A stretch of DNA of 64,000 nt from Barnesiella viscericola DSM 18177 (GCF_000512915.1 NZ_CP007034.1:124001-188000); one strand, 5' to 3'. Positions 25,991 to 35,625 are shown, numbered from the stretch's first letter. Notes: generated from the letters alone by a model not told the origin. Program-made: numbers and translations.

Positions 25991-27067
25991 ATGGATATGA
26001 CTCTTTCAGGCTTGAATCCGGCCCATTTCCAAGGACATGTCGATGGAAAAGACACAGCACTTTATGTTTTGGTAAACAAGAACGGATGCGAATTGGCCGT
26101 AACGAATTATGGGGCTCGTATCGTTTCGCTTATGGTTCCCGACAAAGAGGGAAAAATGACAGATGTAGTGACCGGTCATAACAATATACAGGAGTATCTT
26201 TCTTCGGAAGAACCCTATTTCGGCGCCACCTGCGGGCGGTATGCCAACCGCATTGCCAAAGGTAAATTTACAATCGACGGTGTATTGTATGACCAATTGC
26301 CCATCAACAACGGCCCCAATACCCTGCACGGTGGTGTAAAGGGCTTTAATTTCCATGTGTGGGACGCCCATCAAATCGATTCGCAGACCATCGAGTTTTC
26401 ACGCATATCGCCCGATGGCGAGGAGGGATTCCCCGGAAACCTGCGGGTGAAAGTGGTGTTTAAGCTGACCGACGACAATGCCGTCGATATCACCTATCAT
26501 GCCGAGACCGACAAGGCTACCATCATCAACCTTACCAACCACTCCTATTTCAACCTCTCGGGGGCAGGCGACCCTTATATCGGCGACCACCTGTTGTGCA
26601 TCGATGCCGATTACTATCTGCCTACCGACGATACCGCCATACCGTATGGCGAGAAATCGGTCGTGGAGGGAACTCCCATGGATTTCCGCAAACTCTATGA
26701 GGTGGGTAGCCGCATCAACGAACCTTTCATACAGCTGGTTTATGGCAAGGGATATGACCACACCTATGTCCTGAACAAGAAACACCCGGGCGAATTTGCC
26801 TTCTGTGCCGAGTGTATATCGCCCAAGACGGGCATCGTGATGGACGTCTATACGACCGAGCCCGGTGTACAGCTCTATACCGGCAACTGGATGACGGGTA
26901 ATTTCGTCGGGAAGAACGGGCAGCGTTATCCCATGCGGGCAGCCATCTGTCTCGAAACACAACATTTCCCCGACAGTCCCAACCACGAGAACTATCCGTC
27001 GGTCATCTTGCGTCCGCACGAGAAATTCGAGAGCCACACGCAGTTCAAGTTCTCGACGCGCAAATAA
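25991..27067 (+). CDS. galM: Galactose mutarotase (aldose 1-epimerase)
   Basis: Interconverts alpha and beta galactose before phosphorylation by GalK. It has 358 residues. The family pattern is visible: NYGARIVSLMVPDKEG, GATCGRYANRIAKGKF, NNGPNTLHGGVKGF, the catalytic-His region NLTNHSYFNLSG, and a C-terminal segment with TEPGVQLYTGN and AICLETQHFPDSPNH carrying the catalytic Glu. There is no signal peptide, so it is cytoplasmic. It lies 57 bp upstream of galK, forming a galactose operon. Confidence 0.96.
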   Translation: MDMTLSGLNPAHFQGHVDGKDTALYVLVNKNGCELAVTNYGARIVSLMVPDKEGKMTDVVTGHNNIQEYLSSEEPYFGATCGRYANRIAKGKFTIDGVLYDQLPINNGPNTLHGGVKGFNFHVWDAHQIDSQTIEFSRISPDGEEGFPGNLRVKVVFKLTDDNAVDITYHAETDKATIINLTNHSYFNLSGAGDPYIGDHLLCIDADYYLPTDDTAIPYGEKSVVEGTPMDFRKLYEVGSRINEPFIQLVYGKGYDHTYVLNKKHPGEFAFCAECISPKTGIVMDVYTTEPGVQLYTGNWMTGNFVGKNGQRYPMRAAICLETQHFPDSPNHENYPSVILRPHEKFESHTQFKFSTRK

Positions 27068-27124
27068 AGGTAGCATTCCAATAAATAGCAATCATATAAA
27101 TTACAATCATTTTAATTTAGTATT

Positions 27125-28276
27125 ATGGAGATAGAATTTGTAAGAAGTCGTTTTATCAAACACTTCGATGGATCTACGGGATCGGTATATGCCTCTCCCG
27201 GTCGTATTAACTTGATCGGTGAGCACACCGATTACAACGGGGGTTTCGTATTCCCCGGTGCCATTGACAAAGGCATGGTTGCCGAGCTCAAAATCAACGG
27301 AACCAACAAGGTGCGTGCCTATTCGATCGATTTGAAAGATTATGTAGAGTTCGGGTTGAACGAGGAAGATGCACCTCGTGCCAGCTGGGCCCGCTATATT
27401 TTCGGTGTATGCCGCGAGATTATCAAGCGTGGCGGAAAAATTGCCGGTTTCAATACAGCATTTGCCGGTGATGTGCCTCTGGGTGCCGGCATGTCGTCGT
27501 CGGCCGCTTTGGAGAGCACCTATGCCTACGCCTTGAACGATATGTTCGACTGCGGTATCGACAAATTCGAGTTGGCCAAGATCGGACAGGCTACCGAGCA
27601 TAACTACTGCGGTGTAAACTGCGGTATCATGGATCAGTTTGCATCGGTATTCGGCAAGGCCGGTCACCTCATTCGTCTCGACTGCCGTTCGCTCGAATAT
27701 CAATATTTCCCCTTCAATCCCGAAGGTTATCGTCTCGTATTGCTCGACTCGGTGGTAAAACACGAGTTGGCTTCGTCGGCCTATAATGACCGTCGCAGAT
27801 CGTGCGAGAACGTGGTGGCTGCCATTCAGAAGAGACACCCCCATGTTGAGTTCCTGAGAGATGCCAACATGGATATGCTCAACGAGGTGAAAGGCGAAAT
27901 TACGGCCGAGGACTATATGCGTGCCGAGTATGTAATCGGTGAGATTCAACGGGTTCTCGACGTGTGCGACGCCCTCGAATGCGGTGACTACGAGACCGTA
28001 GGCAAGAAGATGTATGAGACGCATTACGGCATGAGTAAACTCTATGAGGTAAGTTGCGAGGAGCTCGACTTCTTGAACGACATTGCCAAGGAGTGCGGCG
28101 TTACCGGTTCGCGTGTGATGGGTGGCGGCTTCGGCGGTTGCACCATCAACCTGGTAAAGAACGAGCTGTACGATCACTTTGTGGAGACAGCCAAGATGCG
28201 TTACAAAGAGAAATACGGCCGTCTGCCGAAAGTGTATGACGTCGTTATCTCCGACGGTGCCCGCAAATTGTGCTAA
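27125..28276 (+). CDS. galK: Galactokinase
   Basis: GHMP-family kinase phosphorylating alpha-D-galactose at C1, the entry to the Leloir pathway. It has 383 residues. PGRINLIGEHTDYNGG is the galactokinase signature near residues 24-39; the ATP loop is PLGAGMSSSAALE; GSRVMGGGFGGCTINL is GHMP motif 3. It follows galM; galT and a transporter are not in the window. A strong terminator follows at 28471. Confidence 0.97.
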   Translation: MEIEFVRSRFIKHFDGSTGSVYASPGRINLIGEHTDYNGGFVFPGAIDKGMVAELKINGTNKVRAYSIDLKDYVEFGLNEEDAPRASWARYIFGVCREIIKRGGKIAGFNTAFAGDVPLGAGMSSSAALESTYAYALNDMFDCGIDKFELAKIGQATEHNYCGVNCGIMDQFASVFGKAGHLIRLDCRSLEYQYFPFNPEGYRLVLLDSVVKHELASSAYNDRRRSCENVVAAIQKRHPHVEFLRDANMDMLNEVKGEITAEDYMRAEYVIGEIQRVLDVCDALECGDYETVGKKMYETHYGMSKLYEVSCEELDFLNDIAKECGVTGSRVMGGGFGGCTINLVKNELYDHFVETAKMRYKEKYGRLPKVYDVVISDGARKLC

Positions 28277-28470
28277 GCAGCGTATCGACGCAGAACGATA
28301 AAACAGGACAGGGCGTAACGAATCGGCGAGTTAAGGCCGGGACGTTGCGCCCTCGTCTTGTTTGCAGGGAATAACAGTCGGTAGAGAGAATTACAGTCCC
28401 TGTTATCGATAGCCGTCCGCCTGTCGTGTGGCACCGTTTCCCCGCTCTTGTCTGTGTCCTGCTATTCCAA

Positions 28471-28513
28471 AGAAGAAGCCCCGGCGTGTTGATTACACGC
28501 CGGGGCTTCTTCT
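28471..28513. terminator. Bidirectional terminator between galK and the RND operon
   Basis: 19-bp perfect stem (28471-28489 with 28495-28513) and a 5-nt loop; purine-rich on one side and pyrimidine-rich on the other, so it can serve both convergent transcripts. The preceding 195 bp after galK contain further imperfect complementary stretches (around 28299-28350 and 28364-28410) but no gene. Confidence 0.82.
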
Positions 28514-28530
28514 TGTAGGGCCGGGGAAGG

Positions 28531-29916
28531 TCATTCGGCCTGACTGCTCCAACCACCACCCAATACCTTATAGAGGTTGACCATAGCCAGATATTCGTCG
28601 CGTATGGCATTGCTTAATCCTATCTGGGCATCGAAGAAGTTACGGTGAGCATCGAGTACGTCGATATAGCGGATAACCCCGTTGAGGTATTGCAACTGGG
28701 CCAGGTCGACATACTTTTGTGCCGCCTCGAAGAGGTTGAGTTGCAACTCCGAGGTGCGACGTTTCTTCTGATAGGTGATGACCGCGTCGTTTACCTCGCG
28801 GAAGACTTCGAGTACCTTCTGCTCATAGGCGAATCGCTTTTCGTCGTATGCCGCCAGAGCTGCCTTGTATTGGGCCTTTTTCTTCCCGAAGGTGATAAGT
28901 GGAGCTACGAAGTTGCCGGCTACATAGGAGAAGGGCGATTCAAAGAAACCCTTCAACTCATCGTTTTCAAGACCGCCTACCAGGCTGATGGTGAGCCGGG
29001 GGAAACGGTCGGCATAGGCGATGCCTACCGAAGCCATGGCCGAGCGCAGTTGCTGTTCGGCCTGCCGCACGTCGGGACGACGTTGCAGCAGGGTAGAGGG
29101 GAGCCCGATGGGCATCTCCTCGGGCAGGGAGATATTGAAATCAAATTTCCCGCGTTCCACCTTCGAGGGGTATTCACCCGAGAGGACGGCAATCTGATTC
29201 TCCTTCATGGCAATTTTCTGTTCCAGATTCGGTATGAGGGCCGATGCGTTGGCCAACTCCACCTGAGCCTGTTGGTAGGCCGTCTCGGAGGTGAGGCCAC
29301 CCTCGAACCGCAGGCGTGCCTGGTTGACACTCTCCTCGCGGGTTTGTACCGTTTGCAGCACGATTTCCAATTCCTGGTCGAGAGCGACCAACTCGAAATA
29401 GGCTGTGGCCGTCTCGGCAATCAAGGTCATCTGCATGGCCCGAGCCGCCTCGACCGAAGCCAGATACTCGGCCGCCCCTTTCCGTTTGCTCCATCGCAGA
29501 CTGCCCCACAGGTCGGCCTCCCAGCTCAGCGAGGCTTTGAGGCTGAACTCGGGATCGATCGAGGTTTTTTCTCCATAATAGGCATTAGTCTCACGGTTAC
29601 CACTAACCAGTCCGTTAATGGTGGGGAAGAGCGAGGCCTTGCTCACCCGGTACAACTCTTCCATCTGTTTGATGTGAGCTTCGGCAGCCCGCATGTTGCG
29701 GTTGTTGTTGAGGGTCTTGTTGATCAGGTTGGTCAGTGTCGTGTCGGAGTAGAGTTCCCACCAGGCCATGTCGGCAATGGTGAGGGTGTCGTTCTCTCCC
29801 GCTATGATTTCGTCCGGCAAGTTCAGTTCCGGAGCCTGGCAGCGCTTCTGTATCGAGCAGCCGGTGAAGAAGACGCCCACCAGGAATATGGATAAGAAGA
29901 TTTTTATCTCTTTCAT
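28531..29916 (-). CDS. RND efflux outer-membrane channel lipoprotein (TolC/OprM/NodT family)
   Basis: Outer-membrane factor of the tripartite pump, 461 residues. The signal ends in the lipobox FFTGC with Cys20. Two OEP repeats follow (about 60-250 and 270-450), with typical WEADLWGSLRWSKRKGAAEY, LRFEGGLTSETAYQQAQVELA and RRPDVRQAEQQLRSAMASVGIAYADRFPR. Its start overlaps the transporter stop by 4 bp, so the two are translationally coupled. It is the last gene of the adaptor-transporter-channel operon. Confidence 0.95.
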   Translation of the reverse strand: MKEIKIFLSIFLVGVFFTGCSIQKRCQAPELNLPDEIIAGENDTLTIADMAWWELYSDTTLTNLINKTLNNNRNMRAAEAHIKQMEELYRVSKASLFPTINGLVSGNRETNAYYGEKTSIDPEFSLKASLSWEADLWGSLRWSKRKGAAEYLASVEAARAMQMTLIAETATAYFELVALDQELEIVLQTVQTREESVNQARLRFEGGLTSETAYQQAQVELANASALIPNLEQKIAMKENQIAVLSGEYPSKVERGKFDFNISLPEEMPIGLPSTLLQRRPDVRQAEQQLRSAMASVGIAYADRFPRLTISLVGGLENDELKGFFESPFSYVAGNFVAPLITFGKKKAQYKAALAAYDEKRFAYEQKVLEVFREVNDAVITYQKKRRTSELQLNLFEAAQKYVDLAQLQYLNGVIRYIDVLDAHRNFFDAQIGLSNAIRDEYLAMVNLYKVLGGGWSSQAE

Positions 29917-32900
29917 CGTTTTGTCAATTTAAATTTCAGTTTGTAGACCCATACGAAGAGCAGGGGTACAAAGATGATACCTATCGTAATGGCCACAATC
30001 ATACCGAAGAAGACTCCGGTACCGATACCCTGTCGGCTGGCCGAGCCCGGGCCGCTGGCAAAGACGAGCGGCAACATACCCAGGATAAAGGCCAGCGAGG
30101 TCATCACGATGGGGCGGAACCGCAGGTGGGCGGCCTTGATAACCGCATTGACCACGTTGTTGCCCTTCTCCACCTCCTCTTTGGCAAACTCGACGATCAG
30201 AATGGCATTCTTGGCCACCAGACCGATAAGCATCACCAATCCGATCTGGAAGTAGATGTTGTTTTCGAGACCACATATCCAGTTGCCCAGATAGGCGCCT
30301 ACACCCGCTATCGGTAGCGACAGGATTACGGCTACCGGGATAGACCAGCTTTCATACTGGGCAGCCAGGAAGAGGAATACGAAGAGCAGCGCCAGGGCCA
30401 GCACATAGCCGGTCTGCCCGCTCACGTGCTTCTCCTGGTAGGAGAGGCCGCTCCACTCCACACCGATGTTCTTGGGCAAGTGCTTGTCGGCAATCTCTTC
30501 GAGTATGGTCATAGCTTGTCCCGAGCTGTATCCCGGAGCCGCTTCGCCCGATATGGTGGTCGAGTTGAACATGTTGAACCGGCGTATGGTTCCCGGACCT
30601 GTCGTATAGGAGGTCGTTCCCAGAGCCGTGATGGGAATCATGGCGTTGTTGCTGCCCTTGACGAAGAACAGTCCCAGATTCTCCTTGTGTGCCCGATAGG
30701 GAGCCTCGGCCTGGATATAGACGCGGTAGATGCGGTTGAACATGTTGAAGTCGTTGACATATATCGAGCCGGTAAAGGTTTTCAGGGTCGAGAATATGTC
30801 GGAGATTTTCACACCCAGCATTTGAGCCTTGTCGCGGTCGACGTCGAAGTAGAGTTGGGGTATGTCGTTCTGAATCGACGAGGAGAGTCCGCTGATCTCT
30901 TTACGCTGCGAGGCGTAGTAGAGCAGGGTATCGGCAGCCCGTTGCAAATCTTCGTAGCTGGCGTCGCTGCGGGCTTCGAGCACCATCTCGAAACCGCCCG
31001 AACTGCCCAGACCCGGAATGACGGGCGGCGTACTCAGGTAGGCTTTGCTCTCGGGATATTGGTTCAGCTCCCGGCGTATCTCCTCCATGATTTCACGCAG
31101 GTTGGACGACTTGCGCTCTTCCCACGGTTTAAGGATTACGGTCAATTGGCTTCGCGACTGGTTGGTACCTACCCGGGGACTCGAACCGGTCACGTTGAGC
31201 ACATACTCCACATCGTCGCGCGACATGAGGTATTGCATGGCCCGGTCGGTTACCACACGGGTACGTTCGAGGGTAGCCCCCTCGGGCAACTCCAATTCGA
31301 CGGTAAAGTAGCCCTGGTCCTCCTGCGGCATGAAGCTCTGGGGTACCACCTTGTTGAGCAGCCAGATGGCTATCAGGGAGAGTCCGAAGGCCACCAGTAC
31401 GCGACGGGGATTTTTCAGCCCCTTGCGAATAAGTCGTTCGTACAATCGGTTACCGAAGGCGAGCCACAGGTTGATATAGCGGAACAGTTTGTTTTTCTTT
31501 TTGCCCGAGTTGGGACGGAGCAGAAGGGCACACATGGCCGGGCTCAGCGTGAGGGCAACAACGGTCGAGATCAGTACCGACACGGCAATGGTGATGGTGA
31601 ACTGCCGATAGAGCTGCCCCGTGATGCCGGCCAGGAAACTTACCGGCACAAACACGGCACACAGCACCAGCGAGGTGGCGATGATGGCACTACCCAATCC
31701 CTGCATGGCTTTCTTGGTGGCCGTATAGGGGTCGAGATGCTCCTCGTTCATGATGCGCTCGACATTCTCGACCACCACGATGGCGTCGTCGACCACGATA
31801 CCGATGGCCAGAATCAGACCCAACAGGGTCATCATGTTGAGCGAGAACCCGAAGGCCAGCATGATGCCGAAGGTACCGATGAGCGAGATGGGTACGGCGA
31901 TAACCGGGATAAGGGTGGCCCGCCAGTTCTGCAACGAGAGGAACACCACCAGAATCACCAGCACGAGTGCCTCGATGAGCGTGTGATATACCTCGCTGAT
32001 GGATTGCGAAATATAGGAGGTCATGTCGAACGGAATCTCGTAGGTGATGCCTTCGGGAAAGTTGCGGCTGATTTCTTCCATCTCTTTCTTGACCGATTTG
32101 GCCACCTCCATGGCATTAGCACCGGGCAACATGTTGATATTCAACACGGCTGCATTGCCGCCGTTGATACCGCTCTCGGTATTGTACGATTGGGCTTCGA
32201 GCGAGATGCGAGCCACGTCGCGCAGCCGTATCAGCGAGCCGTCGGGGTTGGCCCGGATAACAATCTCTTCAAACTCGGCTACCGACGACAACCGCCCCTG
32301 GGCAATGATAGGGGTTGTCACGTCGATGTTGCTGATGGGTTGTTGTCCCAGCACGCCGGCCGCCGATTCGCGGTTCTGGTCTTTCAGGGCCTTTTGCAGA
32401 TCTTCGACCGTGAGTCCGAGGTTGGCCAGACGGTCGGGCTGTACCCATATCTGCATGGCATAGTAACGGCCGCCCACGTTCGACACGCTACCCACACCCT
32501 TGACACGGCGCAACATATCTACCACGTTGAGGGTGGCATAGTTGCTCAGGTAGATTTCGTCGAATTTGGGGTCGCTCGACCGCAGCGTGACGGTCATCAG
32601 TCGGCTCGAAGCCTGTTTCTCCACCGAGATACCGTTCTGCACCACCTCGGCCGGCAGACGGGCTTCGGCCTGTTTCACTCGGTTCTGTATCTCGACGGCC
32701 GCCAGGTCGGGGTCGGTCGAAATGTCGAAGGTGATGGTGGCCGAGAAGCTACCCGAGTTGCTGTTGGTCGACTCCATGTAGAGCATGCCGGGAGTTCCGT
32801 TCAGCTCCTGTTCGATAGGGGTGGCCACAGCCTGGGTAACGGTTTGAGCACTCGCACCCGGGTAGGAGGCCGACACTTTTACCACCGGCGGAACAATTTG

Positions 32901-33011
32901 CGGATATTGGTCGATGGGGAGGAGGATAAGTCCCAACACACCGACAATCACAATCACGATTGAGATGACAATCGAGAATATGGGCCTGTCAATAAAGAAG
33001 TCCAGTTTCAT
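29913..33011 (-). CDS. RND multidrug efflux transporter, HAE1 (AcrB/MexB) family
   Basis: Inner-membrane proton-driven pump of 1032 residues, the normal length. Twelve transmembrane helices are predicted, with large periplasmic loops after TM1 and TM7. The proton-relay helix reads GIVVDDAIVVVENVERIM, with adjacent Asp residues at about 405. Family segments include PIDQYPQIVPPVVKVSASYPGASAQTV near the N-terminus and GLVAKNAILIVEFAKEE in TM10-11. It lies 6 bp after the adaptor and overlaps the channel gene by 4 bp. Substrates cannot be read from sequence. Confidence 0.97.
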   Translation of the reverse strand: MKLDFFIDRPIFSIVISIVIVIVGVLGLILLPIDQYPQIVPPVVKVSASYPGASAQTVTQAVATPIEQELNGTPGMLYMESTNSNSGSFSATITFDISTDPDLAAVEIQNRVKQAEARLPAEVVQNGISVEKQASSRLMTVTLRSSDPKFDEIYLSNYATLNVVDMLRRVKGVGSVSNVGGRYYAMQIWVQPDRLANLGLTVEDLQKALKDQNRESAAGVLGQQPISNIDVTTPIIAQGRLSSVAEFEEIVIRANPDGSLIRLRDVARISLEAQSYNTESGINGGNAAVLNINMLPGANAMEVAKSVKKEMEEISRNFPEGITYEIPFDMTSYISQSISEVYHTLIEALVLVILVVFLSLQNWRATLIPVIAVPISLIGTFGIMLAFGFSLNMMTLLGLILAIGIVVDDAIVVVENVERIMNEEHLDPYTATKKAMQGLGSAIIATSLVLCAVFVPVSFLAGITGQLYRQFTITIAVSVLISTVVALTLSPAMCALLLRPNSGKKKNKLFRYINLWLAFGNRLYERLIRKGLKNPRRVLVAFGLSLIAIWLLNKVVPQSFMPQEDQGYFTVELELPEGATLERTRVVTDRAMQYLMSRDDVEYVLNVTGSSPRVGTNQSRSQLTVILKPWEERKSSNLREIMEEIRRELNQYPESKAYLSTPPVIPGLGSSGGFEMVLEARSDASYEDLQRAADTLLYYASQRKEISGLSSSIQNDIPQLYFDVDRDKAQMLGVKISDIFSTLKTFTGSIYVNDFNMFNRIYRVYIQAEAPYRAHKENLGLFFVKGSNNAMIPITALGTTSYTTGPGTIRRFNMFNSTTISGEAAPGYSSGQAMTILEEIADKHLPKNIGVEWSGLSYQEKHVSGQTGYVLALALLFVFLFLAAQYESWSIPVAVILSLPIAGVGAYLGNWICGLENNIYFQIGLVMLIGLVAKNAILIVEFAKEEVEKGNNVVNAVIKAAHLRFRPIVMTSLAFILGMLPLVFASGPGSASRQGIGTGVFFGMIVAITIGIIFVPLLFVWVYKLKFKLTKR

Positions 33012-33017
33012 AGTCCG

Positions 33018-34265
33018 TTAGTTTTTAGTGGTGCTTTCCTGGGCTTTCTCCTGATAGACTGCGGGGATTACTTTGTCGCCATGGGTGAGTTTGTGGAATC
33101 CTTCCACGACGATATTTTCATTCGGGACCAGACCTCGTTCGATAATCACGTTGTTGCCCACTTCGGGACCGAGCTCGACCATGCGTCGTTCGGCTATGCT
33201 GTCGGTACGCACGACAAAGATATAGGCTCCGCCTTTTTCGATGACGATGGCTTTCGTGGGGACTACGACTGCTTTTTCACGCACGTCGAGCAGGAGCCGT
33301 ACCTTGGTGAACTGTCCCGGGAGTAAGATGTGCTCGGGGTTGGGCATCTCGGCCCGCACTGAGAAGGTACCGGTTTGCGGGTCGACCTGTGGGTCGGCAA
33401 AGTCGACGATACCTCGTTGAGGGTAGGCCGAGTTGTCGGGCAGGGTAATGGTGATATAGGGTTCCCACGTGCGGGTTGTATCCTTTTGTCCCAGATTGAC
33501 GTTGCGCGCCTTGCTCTTCAAATAGTCGAGCCCCGTCATGCTGAAATCGACACGCACGGTGTCGCTCTTGACAACCGTGGCCAGCAACGACTGACCGCCT
33601 GGGCTCACGAGGGTACCGATGTCGACGTTCCGCTCCGAAATGTATCCCGAGATGGGTGAGCTTACCGTCGTATAACTCAAAGCCGTCTCGGCCTGCGTGA
33701 GGTCGGCTTCGCTCATTTCGACCTCGGCCTTGGCACTCTCGTAGGAGGCGATGGCATTATCCAGGTCGAGCTGGCTGGCAGCGTTTTGTTGATAGAGCGG
33801 ACGGATACGTTCCAAGTCGCGTTCGGCCTTCAAGGCCAGAGCTTTATTCTTGTTCAGCTGGGCTTTTGCCTTGTTGGCTCGGGCCTGATATTGCTTGGGG
33901 TCGATGATGAACAGCGGCTGTCCCTTCTTTACGTATGTACCCTCGTCGAAAAGCATGCGTTCGAGGAAGCCTTCGACCCGGGCGCGTATTTCGACAAACT
34001 GCTGGGCTCTGATGCGACCTACGTATTCGCCATAGATTTCCACATCGTCGGTCTTTACCGGTTCTACTTCTACGATGGGGAGTACCGGACCCGGAGGAGC
34101 CGGCTTCAAAAGCCAGTACAGGCCACCGCCAACGATAACCAGTGCGATGGCTATATATATCCATGAGCGCAGGGAGATGCGACGCAGTTTCTCGCGTATC
34201 AGCATCACATGACTTCCGACTCTTCGGGCTGTGCGCCGAATATTTTCAAACGAAATTTTAGTCAT
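33018..34265 (-). CDS. RND efflux periplasmic adaptor (membrane fusion protein)
   Basis: Adaptor linking transporter and channel. The ATG at 34265 gives 415 residues, starting MTKISFENIRRTARRV. It is anchored by a transmembrane helix (about 35-53) rather than a lipobox. Then come a lipoyl half-motif (EIRARVEGFLERMLFDEGTYVKKGQPLF), an alpha-helical hairpin (about 115-185), the second lipoyl half with SPISGYISERNVDIGTLVSPGG, and beta-barrel domains. It is the first gene of the pump operon, and a TATTTTTG box lies upstream (34339-34346, minus). No local repressor gene is present. Confidence 0.95.
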   Translation of the reverse strand: MTKISFENIRRTARRVGSHVMLIREKLRRISLRSWIYIAIALVIVGGGLYWLLKPAPPGPVLPIVEVEPVKTDDVEIYGEYVGRIRAQQFVEIRARVEGFLERMLFDEGTYVKKGQPLFIIDPKQYQARANKAKAQLNKNKALALKAERDLERIRPLYQQNAASQLDLDNAIASYESAKAEVEMSEADLTQAETALSYTTVSSPISGYISERNVDIGTLVSPGGQSLLATVVKSDTVRVDFSMTGLDYLKSKARNVNLGQKDTTRTWEPYITITLPDNSAYPQRGIVDFADPQVDPQTGTFSVRAEMPNPEHILLPGQFTKVRLLLDVREKAVVVPTKAIVIEKGGAYIFVVRTDSIAERRMVELGPEVGNNVIIERGLVPNENIVVEGFHKLTHGDKVIPAVYQEKAQESTTKN

Positions 34266-34338
34266 AAATTGAAGTAGTTGTTGTTTTGAGTGCCAGGGGC
34301 ACAATAAACCTAATTTAAATTGAGAATGGAATAGGCCA

Positions 34339-34346
34339 CAAAAATA
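34339..34346 (-). promoter_or_regulatory. -7 box TATTTTTG upstream of the RND operon
   Basis: Minus-strand TATTTTTG, 74-81 bp before the adaptor start codon. A TTTG element is only 14 nt further upstream, shorter than the usual 17-23 nt spacing. Confidence 0.5.
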
Positions 34347-34794
34347 CGCTTTTTTTTCTTCAAACTAGCTTTTCTATTACAATATTTAGAAAGAATGTCG
34401 ATTTTTCGTGGGCATGAGCACGATTGGAAGCCACTAAGTGACTTGTTTGAAATTGAAGTAGGTCGGTTTATTGACCGGGAGTAATTTCTTTTTTCGAGCG
34501 ACTTTGGGTAGAAAAAATGGAATAGGATTTTCAAATCGATATATTTTTTGCTGTTTGTGAACCATATCTCTATTTGGGTGGGTAAATAAAGGTGAAAAAA
34601 GAAAGATTTTTACTAGGGCTGTAATTAAAAATAGAGTTTATAATATGTAAGGAAAAATAACCAAAATATCTTTACTCAATGAAGATTATATGAGATTACC
34701 GTGGAAAAGCACCTTTTCTCTTCTCAAAAGAGCAAAGTTCATCTGTTAGAGTAATCCTGGTTTATAAATATTATATTGAATCGATAGTTTGGGT
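34347..34794. other. AT-rich intergenic DNA
   Basis: No credible gene on either strand. Short open frames here are low-complexity and lack starts with context. Composition is clearly more AT-rich than the neighbouring RND operon. It leads into the hairpin-rich segment described at 34795-34957. Confidence 0.55.
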
Positions 34795-34957
34795 GTATAG
34801 CCTGTGTCGACTCTCTCTTCTACTTATACCGGTTGGTGGGGAAGAGAAATATGCAAGAAGTAATCTAAGATTGTTTTAGATTATATATCAGTCTGTAAAG
34901 GACTGCCTCTCTCGAAAAGGTTATCCGATGTGAATCGGATAACCTTTCTTTTTTTTG
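34795..34957 (+). ncRNA. Candidate small RNA ending in an intrinsic terminator
   Basis: No plus-strand gene precedes the strong terminator at 34916-34957, yet the 120 nt before it form three more hairpins: CTCTTC/GAAGAG (34815-34846), TAATCTAA/TTAGATTA (34861-34883) and CAGTC/GACTG (34889-34905). Serial hairpins ending in a U-run and without an open frame are typical of an sRNA. The 5' end is a guess; an imperfect TAGTTTG lies near 34785. It could instead be only a terminator for the minus-strand HTH gene. Confidence 0.4.
34916..34957 (+). terminator. Strong terminator with no obvious upstream gene
   Basis: 14-bp perfect stem (aaaggttatccgat at 34916-34929, atcggataaccttt at 34934-34947) with a GTGA loop, followed by a C and nine Ts on the plus strand. 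On the minus strand it is followed by only four Ts, so its main direction is plus. Confidence 0.9.
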
Positions 34958-35047
34958 TCGTCAGTTGATGAGAAGAAAAGAAATTGTTGTCTTATTTTGG
35001 CATGATGGAAAATCTAATAAAATAGTTTTTATCTGAAAAATAGTGAT

Positions 35048-35314
35048 TTATTTAGATATTGATGTGATATTTTTTTCTAAATTCAACTGAAATTGATAGA
35101 TACGTTCACAGACAAATGTGTGTGAAAGGTGTAAATCCTGGGCTATATTTTTTATTGAATATCCCTCTATGTACTTTTTAATGATGGCTTTATCGGTATC
35201 GTTGAGCAAGAGGAATATATGTGTAAATGTTTCTATGTCAATCATATTAAAGGAACATTCCTGGATTGGAATTGTTCGTAGCGATTTGAATTGAGAAGAA
35301 TGGTATGAGATCAT
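35048..35314 (-). CDS. Small helix-turn-helix protein (sigma region 4 / LuxR-like)
   Basis: Up to 88 residues; an internal Met gives a 65-residue version starting MIDIETFTHIFLLLND at 35245. The C-terminal part, LNDTDKAIIKKYIEGYSIKN followed by IAQDLHLSHTFVCERIYQFQ, has the spacing of a sigma-70 region 4 or LuxR-type HTH. No other domain is present, so it is either a tiny DNA-binding regulator or the remnant of a larger one. A TATATTTG box lies upstream on the minus strand (35457-35464). Codon use is AT-rich, unlike the neighbouring operons. Confidence 0.55.
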   Translation of the reverse strand: MISYHSSQFKSLRTIPIQECSFNMIDIETFTHIFLLLNDTDKAIIKKYIEGYSIKNIAQDLHLSHTFVCERIYQFQLNLEKNITSISK

Positions 35315-35625
35315 AATTCTTTACATCAAAATTCTTGAATGTTCAACGACGCAGTTTAAAAAAATTATGTAGTATTTCTGCCATTAGAGAATGAGTAAAT
35401 ACGAATAGTCATTGGAAATTATCCGAAACTTCTATTCGTTTGGTTACCCAATGTTACAAATATAGAGATTCTTTTGATTATTTTATGCGAATCAATGAAA
35501 ATTTCATTTCTTGGAAGATAGTAGCCGGAATAGAATTTATTTGTCCGGAAGAGTGTAAGTGAGATGTTGATATATCGTAGAGTGGCGTAACGATAGATTG
35601 GGAAAAGGCGAACAAGTGAGGATAT
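35315..35625. other. AT-rich intergenic region upstream of the small HTH gene
   Basis: Contains the -7 box TATATTTG (minus, 35457-35464) and an 8-bp inverted repeat (acgaatag at 35401-35408, ctattcgt at 35432-35439) inside the predicted leader of the small HTH gene. No other gene seen. Confidence 0.5.

Noticed and set aside
30426-32963. An 845-codon open frame on the plus strand opposite the RND transporter
   Set aside because: Shadow produced by GC-rich codon structure; the minus strand encodes a full AcrB-type protein with all expected motifs.
34310-34534. A 74-codon minus-strand frame upstream of the RND adaptor
   Set aside because: AT-rich, Lys/Ser-rich translation with no domain, overlapping the probable promoter.
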